DNA from: Marinobacterium marinum
GTDB taxonomy: Bacteria > Pseudomonadota > Gammaproteobacteria > Pseudomonadales > Balneatricaceae
Assembly: GCF_013868415.1 (NCBI RefSeq)
Contig: NZ_JACEMT010000041.1
Location: 248,001 to 312,000 of the forward strand
Reading direction: 5' to 3'
DNA length: 64,000 nt
The notes below the pieces were generated by a model, which had not been told where the DNA came from, ran no database searches, and saw only the letters and a program-made list of their open reading frames with translations. Position 1 is the first letter of the stretch. Each line of letters opens with the position of its first letter. This document shows positions 1-9,674 of this stretch, one piece after another. The translations under genes and the position numbers were made by a program.

Positions 1-540
1 GCCAATTCGCCTTTTGACGGCATCACTCATCCCTTGCAAAACGGTGACACCCTCGAACTGCTGGGCGAAACCCTGCTGATACATGAAGTGCCCGCCCACA
101 CACGGGATCACATCAGCTATCTGCAGCCTGGAGCAACGCCCCAGCTGTTCTGCGGCGACACTCTGTTCCTGGCCGGTTGCGGCCGCCTGTTCGAAGGTAC
201 CGCCCGGCAGATGCTGGATGCCATGACCTACTTTGCATCGCTCGACGATAAGACCGAAGTGTTCTGTACCCACGAATACTCGCTTGCCAACCTGATCTTT
301 GCCGCGCAGGTTGAGCCCGCAAACACTGCCATCCGACAGGTCGAGCAACACTGTCAGGCATTGCGACAGGCACACCGGCCTACCTTGCCATCAACCATCG
401 GACAAGAAAAAAATATCAACCCGTTCATGCGTACAGGCAACGCCGATGTGATTCTGGCCGCCGAACAATTCTGCGGTAATCCATTGCCTTCAGAGGTCGA
501 AGTTCTGGCTGCGTTGCGCGAGTGGAAAAACCGGTTCTGA
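1..540 (+). CDS. gloB: Hydroxyacylglutathione hydrolase (glyoxalase II), 3' part
   Basis: The reading frame is open from the first base, so the gene starts before the window. About 179 C-terminal residues are visible. They show the end of the metallo-beta-lactamase fold (a metal-binding Asp in GDTLFLAGCGR and a His in VFCTHEY) followed by the glyoxalase II C-terminal substrate-binding region (NPFMR near the end). The enzyme hydrolyses S-lactoylglutathione to lactate and glutathione in methylglyoxal detoxification, in the cytoplasm. A TTG at 34 lies in frame but is internal, because homology to the family continues upstream of it. The gene lies 64 bases ahead of mltD on the same strand; gloB next to mltD is a common gammaproteobacterial arrangement. 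Confidence 0.93.
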   Translation, partial: ANSPFDGITHPLQNGDTLELLGETLLIHEVPAHTRDHISYLQPGATPQLFCGDTLFLAGCGRLFEGTARQMLDAMTYFASLDDKTEVFCTHEYSLANLIFAAQVEPANTAIRQVEQHCQALRQAHRPTLPSTIGQEKNINPFMRTGNADVILAAEQFCGNPLPSEVEVLAALREWKNRF

Positions 541-604
541 TTGACCCTCCCGCTCGGGGTCCATAGAATCACGTTCTTTAAGGTTATTTCAGGACTGAAA
601 TTCA

Positions 605-2182
605 ATGCGACTTGTGCCCGCCGCAGTGATGGCTGTGACATTGGGAATGTTACTGGCCGGCTGTCAAACCCGTTCCGTCAAACCAGAATCTGCCGCGCCC
701 GCCAAGCCTCTGCCTCAGACCGAAAGCATCACTCGGGCCGACAGCGAAAAGCCCGCAACCGATGCTGACCTCTGGACCCTGACCCGCCAGCACATGCAAC
801 TGCCCCTGGACCTTGAGCACCCTCGCATCCAGACACAAATAAACTGGTACCACCGTCACCCTTCCTCCTTGCAGCGGGTAACCGAGCGTGCCCAGCCCTA
901 TTATCACTACATTCTCAATGAAGTGCTGAAACGGGACATGCCGGCCGAAATCGCATTATTGCCAGTCGTCGAAAGCTCCTACGACCCCTTCGCCTATTCA
1001 CATGGCCGCGCCGCCGGCCCCTGGCAGTTTATCCCAGGCACCGCTCGCCATTTTGGACTCAAATCCAGCTGGTGGTATGACGGGCGACGCGACATTCTGG
1101 CATCAACCGAGGCCGCGCTGACATATTTGCAGCAGCTGAACAAGCGCTTCGACGGCGACTGGCTATTGGCGCTGGCAGCCTATAATTCCGGCGGCGGCAC
1201 TGTCAGCCGCGCCATGCGCCGCAACCGCGAAAAGGGCGAGCCTACCGATTACTGGTCCCTCGACCTGCCCCGCGAGACTCAGGCCTATGTGCCCAAATTG
1301 CTGGCAGTCGCCAAGCTGGTCCGTGATGCCGACACCCTCGGCATGACCCTCACCCCCATCGACAATACGCCACATTTCGAGGTTGTAGAAACCGGCGGTC
1401 AGATCGATCTGGCACAGGTTGCCAGCATGGCCGAGATGGAGCTCAAGGCCCTGTATCAGCTCAACCCTGGCTTCAACCGCTGGGCAACCGACCCGGAAGG
1501 GCCGCACCAACTGCTGATCCCCGTCGGAAAGGCCGAGCAACTGCGTAACCAGCTGGCTCAACTACCGCCGCAGCAACGCGTCAGCTGGCACCAGTATCAG
1601 GTCCAGTCCGGTGATACACTGAGCACTATTGCCCAACGCTTCAATAGCTCCGTTGCCGTTCTTCGTCAGGGCAACAACCTGAAAGGCAACCGGATTCGTG
1701 CCGGTCAAAACCTGGTCGTCCCGAAACCGGCTCTGGATGCAACCGACTACGCACTCAGCAAAACCCAGCGCAAACATGCCCGCATGCAGCACCTCGAACA
1801 AAGCAATAGCCGCAAGCAGTATCATCAGGTCAACCCGGGCGACAGCTTCTGGGGCATCGCGCGCCACTACGGTATTGGCGTACGCGAATTGGCCCGCTGG
1901 AACCAAATGGCTCCCGGCGACACTTTGAAGCCCGGTCAGCGCCTGCTGGTGCTGAACGCCAGCAACAACCAAGCAACCCCCACCCTGCCGGTCATGCCAA
2001 CACGAGACATGACCCGTAAAGTCGGCTACCGTATCCGCAAGGGAGATTCACTGTATCGCATTGCCAGCCGGTTTGGCGTTAGCGTCTCAGACATTCTCAG
2101 CTGGAACAAGATCAGTGCCGATACTTTGCTCCAGCCTGGCCAACCCCTGACGCTATACGTCAATATTGCAGACGCGAGCTAG
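605..2182 (+). CDS. mltD: Membrane-bound lytic murein transglycosylase D with three LysM repeats
   Basis: 525 residues. The N-terminus is a lipoprotein signal with lipobox LAGC (Cys20). An SLT transglycosylase domain follows at about residues 95-250, with the catalytic Glu at about 123 in PVVESSYDP and the family signature GRAAGPWQFIPGTA. Three LysM peptidoglycan-binding repeats follow, beginning YQVQSGDTLS, HQVNPGDSFW and YRIRKGDSLY. The protein is expected in the periplasm, anchored to the outer membrane, where it cleaves glycan strands to 1,6-anhydro-muropeptides. The ATG at 605 is preceded by a CAGGA ribosome site and gives an intact signal peptide. Three LysM repeats is one or two more than the shortest family members carry. 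Confidence 0.95.
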   Translation: MRLVPAAVMAVTLGMLLAGCQTRSVKPESAAPAKPLPQTESITRADSEKPATDADLWTLTRQHMQLPLDLEHPRIQTQINWYHRHPSSLQRVTERAQPYYHYILNEVLKRDMPAEIALLPVVESSYDPFAYSHGRAAGPWQFIPGTARHFGLKSSWWYDGRRDILASTEAALTYLQQLNKRFDGDWLLALAAYNSGGGTVSRAMRRNREKGEPTDYWSLDLPRETQAYVPKLLAVAKLVRDADTLGMTLTPIDNTPHFEVVETGGQIDLAQVASMAEMELKALYQLNPGFNRWATDPEGPHQLLIPVGKAEQLRNQLAQLPPQQRVSWHQYQVQSGDTLSTIAQRFNSSVAVLRQGNNLKGNRIRAGQNLVVPKPALDATDYALSKTQRKHARMQHLEQSNSRKQYHQVNPGDSFWGIARHYGIGVRELARWNQMAPGDTLKPGQRLLVLNASNNQATPTLPVMPTRDMTRKVGYRIRKGDSLYRIASRFGVSVSDILSWNKISADTLLQPGQPLTLYVNIADAS

Positions 2183-2185
2183 GCC

Positions 2186-2437
2186 ATGGACGCCCTGAGT
2201 ATTTTCATTATTATTGTGTCTGTTGTACTGGCAATCGTGTTCAAATGGGTGCTGTTTCGCAAGATTCAGCGCTGGATGGACCAGGATCTGATCAAGCAAC
2301 TGGCCGATGGTGATCCGGTACGCATGTCGGCGCTACACCAGCAGGATCAGCAACTGAAACAACAGGGCATCAAACGACCAAAGCGGCATGAACGCCTGCA
2401 AGAATATGCCCGCAACAGCGAACCCAAAGCGGATTAA
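2186..2437 (+). CDS. Small single-pass membrane protein of unknown function
   Basis: 83 residues that I do not recognise as a named family. Residues 3-25 form a hydrophobic segment (LSIFIIIVSVVLAIVFKWVLF). The rest is a charged, probably cytoplasmic tail rich in Gln, Lys and Arg, ending in RNSEPKAD. The start is 3 bases after the mltD stop, so the gene is probably translated from the mltD message. Base composition is like that of its neighbours, which argues for a real resident gene. It could be an accessory protein for envelope work, but only the position suggests this. Confidence 0.7.
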   Translation: MDALSIFIIIVSVVLAIVFKWVLFRKIQRWMDQDLIKQLADGDPVRMSALHQQDQQLKQQGIKRPKRHERLQEYARNSEPKAD

Positions 2438-2494
2438 ACTGTCACAGGCTATTGAATTCATTATAAGAATCACGCATGACCTTGGGAGAATACT

Positions 2495-4297
2495 GTGTCC
2501 GACTCAGTCAATATCCACCGCTGCCTCCTTGCGGTTAGTGCTTTCCTTATCCTTACTCTATTCCCCCTGCCCGGCCTGACTGCCGAGTCCGTGCACGGCA
2601 TTGCCATGCACGGCGAACTCAAGTACCCGGCAGACTTCCAGCATTTCGACTATGTAAACCCACAAGCCCCCAAGGGTGGGCGCCTGCGCGAATCCGCCAT
2701 CGGTACTTTCGACAGCCTGAACCCCTTCATCATCAAGGGTACCGTCGCCGAGGGCAGTGGGCTGATCTACGACACCCTGCTCAGCCGGGCACTCGACGAA
2801 CCCTTCTCGCTGTACGGATTACTGGCCGAGCAGTTGCGCGTTGCCGAGGACCGCAGCTGGATCGAGTTCGATCTGCGCCCTGAGGCCCGCTTCAGCGATG
2901 GCCAGCCGGTAACCGCCCAAGACGTCGTGTTCACGTTCAACCTTCTGATGGAAAAGGGTAGTCCCTTCTTCAAAAGCTACTATGCCGACATACGTGATAT
3001 TAGCGCTCCGTCCCGGCATACCGTTCGCTTTTCCTTCAGCGGCGGCCTGAACCAGGAGTTGCCACTGATTGTTGGTGAGGTGCCGATCTTACCCGCCCAT
3101 TACTGGCAAGAGCGCGACTTCTCGATCCCGTCACTGGAAGTTCCCGTTGGTTCGGGCCCCTACCGTATTGGCCGAATTGATCCGGGACGCACCATTGTTT
3201 ACGAGCGACGCGAGGACTACTGGGGAACGAACCTGCCCGTAAACCGTGGCCGCTTCAACTTCGACCAGCGCCAGTATGACTACTACCGGGACAGTACGGT
3301 TGCGCTGGAGGCCTTCAAGGCCGGCGAATATGATTTCCGCCAGGAAAACGCGTCCAAGATATGGGCGACCGGCTATACCGGAGCCCCGTTCAACGACGGC
3401 CGTATCCGGAAGGAAGAGATCGAACACCGCAACCCCCAGGGGGTGCAAGGATTCGTCATGAACAGCCGTCGCCCCGAATTCAGCGACCCTCGTGTACGTG
3501 AGGCCCTGACCTACGCCTTCGACTTTGAATGGACCAACCACAACCTGTTCTACGACGCTTATACCCGCAGCAACAGCTATTTTTCCAACTCGGATATGGC
3601 GGCGAGCGCTCTGCCGACCTCCGCAGAACTCGAGTTGCTGGAACCGGTACGCGACCAGGTCCCGCCCGAAGTTTTCACCAATGTCTACAAAGCCCCCAGT
3701 ACGGATGGCAGCGGACGCAATCGCACCCAGATGCGTACCGCCCTCAAGCTGCTGCAGGAGGCCGGCTGGGAGCTGAAAGGCGGCAAGCTGGTCAACGCTG
3801 ACGGCAAGCCTTTTCACTTCGAAATCATGCTGATCCAAAAAGAGTTCGAGCGCGTCGTCTCGCCCTTTGTGCGCAACCTGGAACGTCTGGGCATTAGCGC
3901 CGACATACGCATGGTCGATGTATCTCAGTACATCAACCGCCTGCGTCAGTTTGATTTTGACATGGTCGTGTATCGCTTTGCCCAGTCCAGCTCCCCCGGC
4001 AACGAGCAACGCGATTACTGGCATTCGGATTCCGCCATGAAACCGGGCAGCCGCAACCTGATCGGCGTACGGGATCCGGCCATCGACTTCCTGGTCGATC
4101 AGCTGATTGCCGCACCTGATCGGGAACAGCTGATCCTGCGAACCCGTGCTCTGGACCGGGTTTTGCAGTGGAATCACTTTGTCATTCCACACTACCACAT
4201 CAGTACCTGGCGCATTGCCTACTGGAACAAATTTGCCCACCCGGCGAACAGCCCGACCTATAGCCTGGGCCTGGATACCTGGTGGACCAAGCCCTGA
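2495..4297 (+). CDS. yejA: Periplasmic oligopeptide-binding protein of the YejABEF ABC importer
   Basis: 600 residues. There is a signal peptide (hydrophobic run [17 protein letters not shown], probable cleavage after LTA), then a family 5 extracellular solute-binding domain. Recognisable segments are [27 protein letters not shown] at the start of the mature chain and the Ser/Gly-rich FDSLNPF motif. It binds peptides in the periplasm and delivers them to YejB/YejE. The start is GTG at 2495, five bases after a GGGAGA ribosome site, and it gives a proper signal peptide. It overlaps yejB by one base (TGATGA), showing translational coupling. In enteric bacteria this system takes up microcin C and antimicrobial peptides; that role here is inferred from the family only. 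Confidence 0.93.
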   Translation: MSDSVNIHRCLLAVSAFLILTLFPLPGLTAESVHGIAMHGELKYPADFQHFDYVNPQAPKGGRLRESAIGTFDSLNPFIIKGTVAEGSGLIYDTLLSRALDEPFSLYGLLAEQLRVAEDRSWIEFDLRPEARFSDGQPVTAQDVVFTFNLLMEKGSPFFKSYYADIRDISAPSRHTVRFSFSGGLNQELPLIVGEVPILPAHYWQERDFSIPSLEVPVGSGPYRIGRIDPGRTIVYERREDYWGTNLPVNRGRFNFDQRQYDYYRDSTVALEAFKAGEYDFRQENASKIWATGYTGAPFNDGRIRKEEIEHRNPQGVQGFVMNSRRPEFSDPRVREALTYAFDFEWTNHNLFYDAYTRSNSYFSNSDMAASALPTSAELELLEPVRDQVPPEVFTNVYKAPSTDGSGRNRTQMRTALKLLQEAGWELKGGKLVNADGKPFHFEIMLIQKEFERVVSPFVRNLERLGISADIRMVDVSQYINRLRQFDFDMVVYRFAQSSSPGNEQRDYWHSDSAMKPGSRNLIGVRDPAIDFLVDQLIAAPDREQLILRTRALDRVLQWNHFVIPHYHISTWRIAYWNKFAHPANSPTYSLGLDTWWTKP

Positions 4298-5385
4298 TGA
4301 CCGCCTATATTGTCCGCCGGTTGCTGCTGATTATTCCGACCCTGCTCGGTATTCTGGTGTTGAATTTCGCGCTGGTACAGTTTGCACCCGGCGGGCCGGT
4401 GGAACAAACATTGGCACAGCTACAAGGATTGGGCGGTAGCGCAGGCAACCGCATGGGCAGCGGGGCTCAATCCGACATCTCGGCCGGCAGCAACACATCA
4501 TCGGGCTACCATGGAGCCCAGGGTCTGGACCCGGCTCTGGTCAGCGAAATCGAGCAACTGTATGGCTTCGACAAGCCTCCTCTTGAACGCTTTTACCAGA
4601 TGATGATCAACTACCTGCAGTTCGACTTCGGCAAAAGCTTTTACAGTGACAAGCGCGTGACCGATCTGATTCTGGAAAAAATGCCCGTTTCAGTTTCTCT
4701 GGGGCTCTGGACCACCCTGCTGACGTATCTGATCTCCGTTCCCCTCGGGATCCGCAAGGCCGTTCGAGATGGATCTCCCTTCGATGTCTGGACCAGCAGT
4801 GCCATCGCACTGGGCTATGCCATCCCCAATTTCCTGTTCGCCATCCTGTTGATCGTCCTCTTTGCCGGCGGGACCTATCTGGAATGGTTCCCACTGCGTG
4901 GGCTCACTTCGCAAAACTTCCACGAGCTGACCTGGTGGCAACAGATCGGAGACTATTTCTGGCACATTACCCTGCCTGTCCTCGCATCCGTCATTGCCAG
5001 CTTTGCCACTCTGACCATGCTGACCAAAAATTCCTTTCTGGACGAAATCAACAAACAGTATGTCCTGACGGCAAGATCCAAGGGGCTCAGCCAGCATGCC
5101 GTACTCTACCGCCACGTATTCCGCAACGCCATGCTACTGATCATTGCCGGCATGCCCGCGGCACTGATCGGTATATTCTTTACCGGTTCGATGCTGATTG
5201 AGGTTATTTTCTCTCTGGACGGGCTGGGATTACTGGGCTACGAAGCAGTCATCAACCGTGACTATCCCGTCATTTTCGGCACCTTATATATCTTTACCCT
5301 GGTTGGGCTGCTGATGAAACTGATCAGCGACATCACCTACATGCTGGTGGACCCTCGCATTGATTTTTCCAGCCGGGAGGTTTGA
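4297..5385 (+). CDS. yejB: Oligopeptide ABC importer, inner membrane permease YejB
   Basis: 362 residues. I chose the ATG at 4297, which overlaps the yejA stop codon (ATGA). It gives the normal family N-terminus [18 protein letters not shown]; an in-frame ATG at 4282 would add five residues. The protein has the typical DppB/OppB layout: one N-terminal membrane helix, a periplasmic segment (about residues 35-125, here with a Gly/Ser-rich stretch around 45-75), then five membrane helices. The EAA loop that contacts the ATPase is seen as [22 protein letters not shown]. It forms the transmembrane pore together with YejE. Confidence 0.93.
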   Translation: MTAYIVRRLLLIIPTLLGILVLNFALVQFAPGGPVEQTLAQLQGLGGSAGNRMGSGAQSDISAGSNTSSGYHGAQGLDPALVSEIEQLYGFDKPPLERFYQMMINYLQFDFGKSFYSDKRVTDLILEKMPVSVSLGLWTTLLTYLISVPLGIRKAVRDGSPFDVWTSSAIALGYAIPNFLFAILLIVLFAGGTYLEWFPLRGLTSQNFHELTWWQQIGDYFWHITLPVLASVIASFATLTMLTKNSFLDEINKQYVLTARSKGLSQHAVLYRHVFRNAMLLIIAGMPAALIGIFFTGSMLIEVIFSLDGLGLLGYEAVINRDYPVIFGTLYIFTLVGLLMKLISDITYMLVDPRIDFSSREV

Positions 5386-5388
5386 GGC

Positions 5389-6411
5389 ATGAAGCTGACA
5401 CCTATTCAGCAGCGCCGCCTGCATATCTTCAAGCGCAATCGACGCGGCTACTGGTCTCTGTGGGTCTTCCTGTTGCTATTCGGCCTCAGCCTTCTGGCCG
5501 AGTTTATTGCCAACGATCGTCCCATTGCCATCAGCCATCAGGAACAGCTCTACTGGCCCGTATTCAACGACTACACTGAAGCCGATCTGGGAGGCGATTT
5601 TGCCCTGCCTGTCGATTATCGCGACCCCTATATTCAGGAGATGATTGAATCCGCCGGTGGCTGGATGCTCTGGCCACTTATTCGTTTCAGCTACGGTACT
5701 ATCAACTACAACCTTGACCAGCCGGCACCCTCTCCGCCCAGCAGTAGCAACTGGCTCGGCACCGACGACCAGGGCCGGGATGTACTGGCCCGTGTTATTT
5801 ACGGATTTCGCATTTCCGTTCTGTTTGCCCTGACCCTCACCCTCGCCAGTTCGGTCATCGGTGTCTGCGCCGGTGCCGTTCAGGGATACTATGGCGGCCG
5901 CATCGATCTGTTATTCCAGCGCTTTATCGAGATCTGGTCGGGACTGCCGGTTCTGTTCCTGCTGATCATTCTGGCCAGTCTGGTACAGCCCAACTTCTGG
6001 TGGCTTCTGGGCATCATGCTGCTGTTTTCCTGGATGAACCTGGTCGATGTCGTCAGAGCCGAATTCCTGCGCGGACGCAGCCTCGAATATGTTCGTGCAG
6101 CCAAAGCACTCGGCCTGAGCGACATACGCATTATGTACCGCCACGTGCTGCCTAATGCGATGATTGCCACCCTGACCTTCATGCCCTTTGTATTCAACGG
6201 AGCCATTGTTACCTTAACGGCTCTGGATTTTCTCGGCTTCGGCCTGCCGCCAGGCTCACCATCCTTGGGTGAGCTCGTCGCTCAAGGCAAGGACAACCTG
6301 CACGCGCCCTGGTTGGGCATTACTGCGTTCTGCTCACTGGCGACCATGCTGACCCTGCTGATTTTTATCGGCGAAGCGGTTCGCGATGCCTTCGACCCCA
6401 GGAAAGTCTGA
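5389..6411 (+). CDS. yejE: Oligopeptide ABC importer, inner membrane permease YejE
   Basis: 340 residues, starting 3 bases after yejB with a GGGAGG ribosome site just before it. The N-terminus has one membrane helix (LWVFLLLFGLSLLAEFIA). A long periplasmic insert with the motif DYRDPYIQEMI, typical of YejE, follows, and then the permease core. The EAA motif is YVRAAKALGLSDIRIMYRHVLPNA. It pairs with YejB in the membrane, and the ATPase YejF is encoded immediately downstream. Confidence 0.93.
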   Translation: MKLTPIQQRRLHIFKRNRRGYWSLWVFLLLFGLSLLAEFIANDRPIAISHQEQLYWPVFNDYTEADLGGDFALPVDYRDPYIQEMIESAGGWMLWPLIRFSYGTINYNLDQPAPSPPSSSNWLGTDDQGRDVLARVIYGFRISVLFALTLTLASSVIGVCAGAVQGYYGGRIDLLFQRFIEIWSGLPVLFLLIILASLVQPNFWWLLGIMLLFSWMNLVDVVRAEFLRGRSLEYVRAAKALGLSDIRIMYRHVLPNAMIATLTFMPFVFNGAIVTLTALDFLGFGLPPGSPSLGELVAQGKDNLHAPWLGITAFCSLATMLTLLIFIGEAVRDAFDPRKV

Positions 6412-6412
6412 C

Positions 6413-8008
6413 ATGGCCTCAACTCTCATTTCAGTCCGGCAGCTCTCGATCCAATTCAACACAGATACAGCCCCCGCTGTCAGTAATGTCAGTTTTGATA
6501 TTGAGGCCGGCAAGACTCTGGCACTGGTCGGAGAGTCCGGCTCGGGCAAGTCGATTACGGCTCTGTCTCTGATGCGTCTTCTGCCCGAAACACAGGTTCA
6601 ATACCCCGATGGCAGTATCAGCTACCACGGTGAAAACCTGCTCAGCGCCAGTGAGTCACGCATGCAGCAACTGAGAGGCAGCCGCGTCGGCATAATTTTT
6701 CAAGAGCCGATGACCTCTCTCAACCCACTGCATACACTTGAAAAGCAGATCAGTGAAACTCTTCGTATACACAAGGGGTTTAGCCTGGCAGCTTGCCGTC
6801 CTCGAGTAATTGAGCTGTTAAACCTGGTGGGCATCGATAAACCTGAACAGCGCCTGGGGCATTATCCTCATCAACTGTCAGGAGGACAGCGACAGCGTGT
6901 CATGATCGCCATGGCACTGGCCAACGAACCCGAGTTATTGATTGCAGACGAGCCAACCACGGCTCTGGACGTGACGATTCAACAGCAAATCCTGGATCTT
7001 CTGCAGTCGCTACAGCACAAGCTCAACATGGCCATCTTGCTCATTTCACACGACCTCAATGTCGTTCGACGCGTAGCTGACCGTATCTGTGTCATGCACA
7101 AGGGTGAATTACTGGAAAATCGTCCCTGTGCCGAGCTGTTCGCAGCGCCGCAACATGAGTATACCCGGCAGCTGCTTGCCGCCGAGCCGGAAGGACGCCC
7201 ACACCCCATCAACACCCGGGCAGGCGAACTTCTGCGCACCCACGGACTGAAAGTCCATTTTTCATCACCACAAGGGCTTTTCAGGCGCAGACAGAGCGCA
7301 CCGGCCACTGTCGCCGGCATAGACCTGCATCTGCGTAGCGGAGAAACACTGGGTATTGTAGGAGAATCCGGGTCCGGCAAAACCACTTTGGCTCTGGCGA
7401 TCCTGCGGCTTATTCGCAGCCAGGGCGATATTGTATTCAAGGGGCTGCCGATATCATCCTGGAAGCAAAAACGGATCACTCCGCTCCGAAAACAGATGCA
7501 AATAGTGTTTCAGGACCCTTACGGCAGCCTTAGCCCTCGTATGAGCCTATTCGAAATCATCGCAGAAGGCCTGGCCATTCAGGGGTGCAGATGTGCCCAG
7601 GAACAGATATCTCGTGTCTCTCAAGCCCTTCAGGATGTCGGACTGGACCCTGCCGTACAGCACCGCTACCCTCATGAATTTTCTGGCGGGCAACGACAAA
7701 GAATCGCGATTGCTCGAGCGCTGGCACTCAAACCCGAACTGATTATTCTCGATGAGCCTACATCCGCTCTGGATCGGACTGTCCAAAAGCAGATTATTGA
7801 GTTGCTGAGAGATCTACAGCAACGTTACAACCTCAGCTATCTGTTCATCAGTCATGATCTGGCTGTCGTCCGCGCCATGAGCCATCGTGTCATGGTCATA
7901 CAACAGGGTAAGGTTGTCGAGTCCGGCGCAACTGAAACTCTGTTCTCCAAACCTCAACGGAGTTATACCCGCCGACTGTTGGCCGCCGCCGCCTTGAAAG
8001 CCGACTAA
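6413..8008 (+). CDS. yejF: Oligopeptide ABC importer, double ATPase subunit YejF
   Basis: 531 residues with the start at 6413, one base after the yejE stop and following an AGGAAAG site. A longer start at 6386 would run inside yejE and is less likely. Two ABC ATPase domains are fused in one chain. Each has a Walker A (GESGSGKSIT near residue 43 and GESGSGKTTL near 320), an ABC signature (LSGGQRQRVMIA and FSGGQRQRIAIA) and a Walker B (LLIADEPTTALD and LIILDEPTSALD). Both halves look competent. It energises peptide uptake through YejB/YejE. This is the last gene of the operon; I see no convincing terminator after it. Confidence 0.93.
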   Translation: MASTLISVRQLSIQFNTDTAPAVSNVSFDIEAGKTLALVGESGSGKSITALSLMRLLPETQVQYPDGSISYHGENLLSASESRMQQLRGSRVGIIFQEPMTSLNPLHTLEKQISETLRIHKGFSLAACRPRVIELLNLVGIDKPEQRLGHYPHQLSGGQRQRVMIAMALANEPELLIADEPTTALDVTIQQQILDLLQSLQHKLNMAILLISHDLNVVRRVADRICVMHKGELLENRPCAELFAAPQHEYTRQLLAAEPEGRPHPINTRAGELLRTHGLKVHFSSPQGLFRRRQSAPATVAGIDLHLRSGETLGIVGESGSGKTTLALAILRLIRSQGDIVFKGLPISSWKQKRITPLRKQMQIVFQDPYGSLSPRMSLFEIIAEGLAIQGCRCAQEQISRVSQALQDVGLDPAVQHRYPHEFSGGQRQRIAIARALALKPELIILDEPTSALDRTVQKQIIELLRDLQQRYNLSYLFISHDLAVVRAMSHRVMVIQQGKVVESGATETLFSKPQRSYTRRLLAAAALKAD

Positions 8009-8145
8009 CAGGAGAAGCTGGTTGCAATCCTCATTCAAACGCTGAGAGGATGAAAAACTCGCTGATTCTTTGCAAAGAATAATACCATTTTCGAAAGGAC
8101 ACTCATCAAAAGACTTTCAGAAGAGCATAAAAAACTCATTTATAA

Positions 8146-8187
8146 ATAAAAAGGCTCAGGCGAGCTTTTAAGACTTCCCCCGAGCCT
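8146..8187 (-). terminator. Intrinsic terminator of the AT-rich orphan gene
   Basis: On the minus strand a 9-bp stem AGGCTCGGG / CCTGAGCCT (one G-T pair) is followed at once by a T-rich run. It starts 8 bases after the stop of the gene at 8195-9115. Confidence 0.8.
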
Positions 8188-8194
8188 GAATCAT

Positions 8195-9115
8195 TCATTG
8201 GAAATGGATACCTGTAATATCATATTCGCCAACATATCGATACCCATAGATATCGACAAAGGTAAATTCCATTTCTATTTTTTCACGTTTACCTGTATGA
8301 CCCAATAATTCTATAATATAATACGTCTGCGGATCTTTAACATACGCAGGACTCTCGCGCGTCTCAATCACCTTGAATTCACTTGGGTTACCAATAGTAT
8401 CAAAATACTTGTAAAGTGTGCCTAATCCTCTAGAGTATATACCTTTTTCTCTATCAGAAGAGCCCGGCATTTGCTGTCCCAGCAGCCAGTCATTGCTCTT
8501 TTCATTTATAGACTTAATAAACCGTTTTATAATATCTTCATGGGAAGGAAGCTCCGGCATTTTTATTTCATTCAGAGCAGCATTCAACCTTTCACTGGCT
8601 GATTCAGTTCGTTGTATATAGCCTTTAAAATCACCTGAAATTTCCATATAATCCAGATAGTCAGAAAGCCCCTTATCAAACACCTGCTTGAAAGGAAAAT
8701 AGTCTTCTGAGAGGATATTTTTCAGATTCACGTAAAAACCATATGCATACTCTTGATCAAGATGATCAATATCGGTCGTATTCAAAAACTGACCAAACAA
8801 AAGCGCATCCAAGCCAACGATATTATCGACATCTTTGAAAAATATAACTTGTTTCGACCATTTTTTACCCGATTTTTCAATCTTCAGAAGATAACGATAA
8901 AAAGGAATATCACTGTCATTTTCTACCTCTACCTTATCAGTATTGAAATCATAAACTTTCGAATCTGTATGAATATCGGTAATAGTTATATCATAACCTT
9001 TTGACAAATCTGAAAACGCTACAGATTTTTCAATAGATATTGCCTGGGAAGCATAAGCCATATTAGAAATATTTATAATAAAAGCTATTATCAAAAACTT
9101 TAAAAATGATTTCAT
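8195..9115 (-). CDS. Secreted protein of unknown function in an AT-rich island
   Basis: 306 residues that I do not recognise. The N-terminus is a signal peptide (MKSFLKFLIIAFIINISNMAYA, cleavage probably before SQA), so the product should be exported to the periplasm or beyond; there is no lipobox Cys. The mature chain is acidic and rich in Asp, Glu, Tyr and Ile, with no cysteine and no obvious catalytic motif. A strong AAGGAG ribosome site lies four bases before the ATG, and a good terminator follows the stop, so it looks like an intact single-gene unit. Codon and base use are far more AT-rich than in the genes on either side, which points to horizontal acquisition. Confidence 0.8.
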   Translation of the reverse strand: MKSFLKFLIIAFIINISNMAYASQAISIEKSVAFSDLSKGYDITITDIHTDSKVYDFNTDKVEVENDSDIPFYRYLLKIEKSGKKWSKQVIFFKDVDNIVGLDALLFGQFLNTTDIDHLDQEYAYGFYVNLKNILSEDYFPFKQVFDKGLSDYLDYMEISGDFKGYIQRTESASERLNAALNEIKMPELPSHEDIIKRFIKSINEKSNDWLLGQQMPGSSDREKGIYSRGLGTLYKYFDTIGNPSEFKVIETRESPAYVKDPQTYYIIELLGHTGKREKIEMEFTFVDIYGYRYVGEYDITGIHFQ

Positions 9116-9582
9116 AAAACTCCTTTTCGATATATAAGATGATTAACTTACAGCCAGCCCAATATTAAAACACATATTGATTTCAACAGCCATTGATAAT
9201 GGAAGTTATAATAAAAATATCATCAATCAAACCCATAAAAAATCACCTTAACCGACATGAAATCATATACTTAATTTTCTCTTGATAAGCAGGACAAAAT
9301 GAAATAAAAATCATAAAAATGCAGAGTTTAAATAATAATAGTGCTTTATATTAAAAATGGAATAGATTAAAAACAGCTGATATAAAACAATAAGAAAAAA
9401 TTCCGATATAATCAGTTTTATGCCTTTGCTGAACTTACGAAATAAAATGATCGCCGCATCCAACCTTATTATTTCAACTGCTCTATCACGAGCTCATCTG
9501 TATTCTTCACATAGCAATAGATTGCAGGACAACTGTTTGACCTGAGCCTGCAACATTTGATTCACACAGACAATAACAGCAC
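9116..9582. other. AT-rich non-coding stretch
   Basis: About 470 bases of very AT-rich DNA upstream of the orphan gene. It must hold that gene's promoter, but several AT-rich boxes compete and I cannot choose one. I see no reading frame with a convincing ribosome site; the longest, starting at 9420, would be 42 codons. No repeats or RNA gene are visible. Confidence 0.6.
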
Positions 9583-9624
9583 AAAAAAAATCCGGCTCCC
9601 ACTATAAGCAGGCTCCGGATTTTT
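9583..9624 (-). terminator. Intrinsic terminator, probably of ppiD
   Basis: A 10-bp inverted repeat aaaaatccgg / ccggattttt encloses a 19-base loop. It carries A and T runs on both sides, so it can work in either direction. It lies about 50 bases after the ppiD stop. Confidence 0.75.
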
Positions 9625-9674
9625 CATGAAGAAGCCCAGATACATGGAGCACTGGGCCAGGGTAAATACAGTGT

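Noticed and set aside
9420-9545. 42-codon frame in the AT-rich stretch
   Set aside because: No ribosome site, and ATG-rich frames of this size are expected by chance in such AT-rich DNA.
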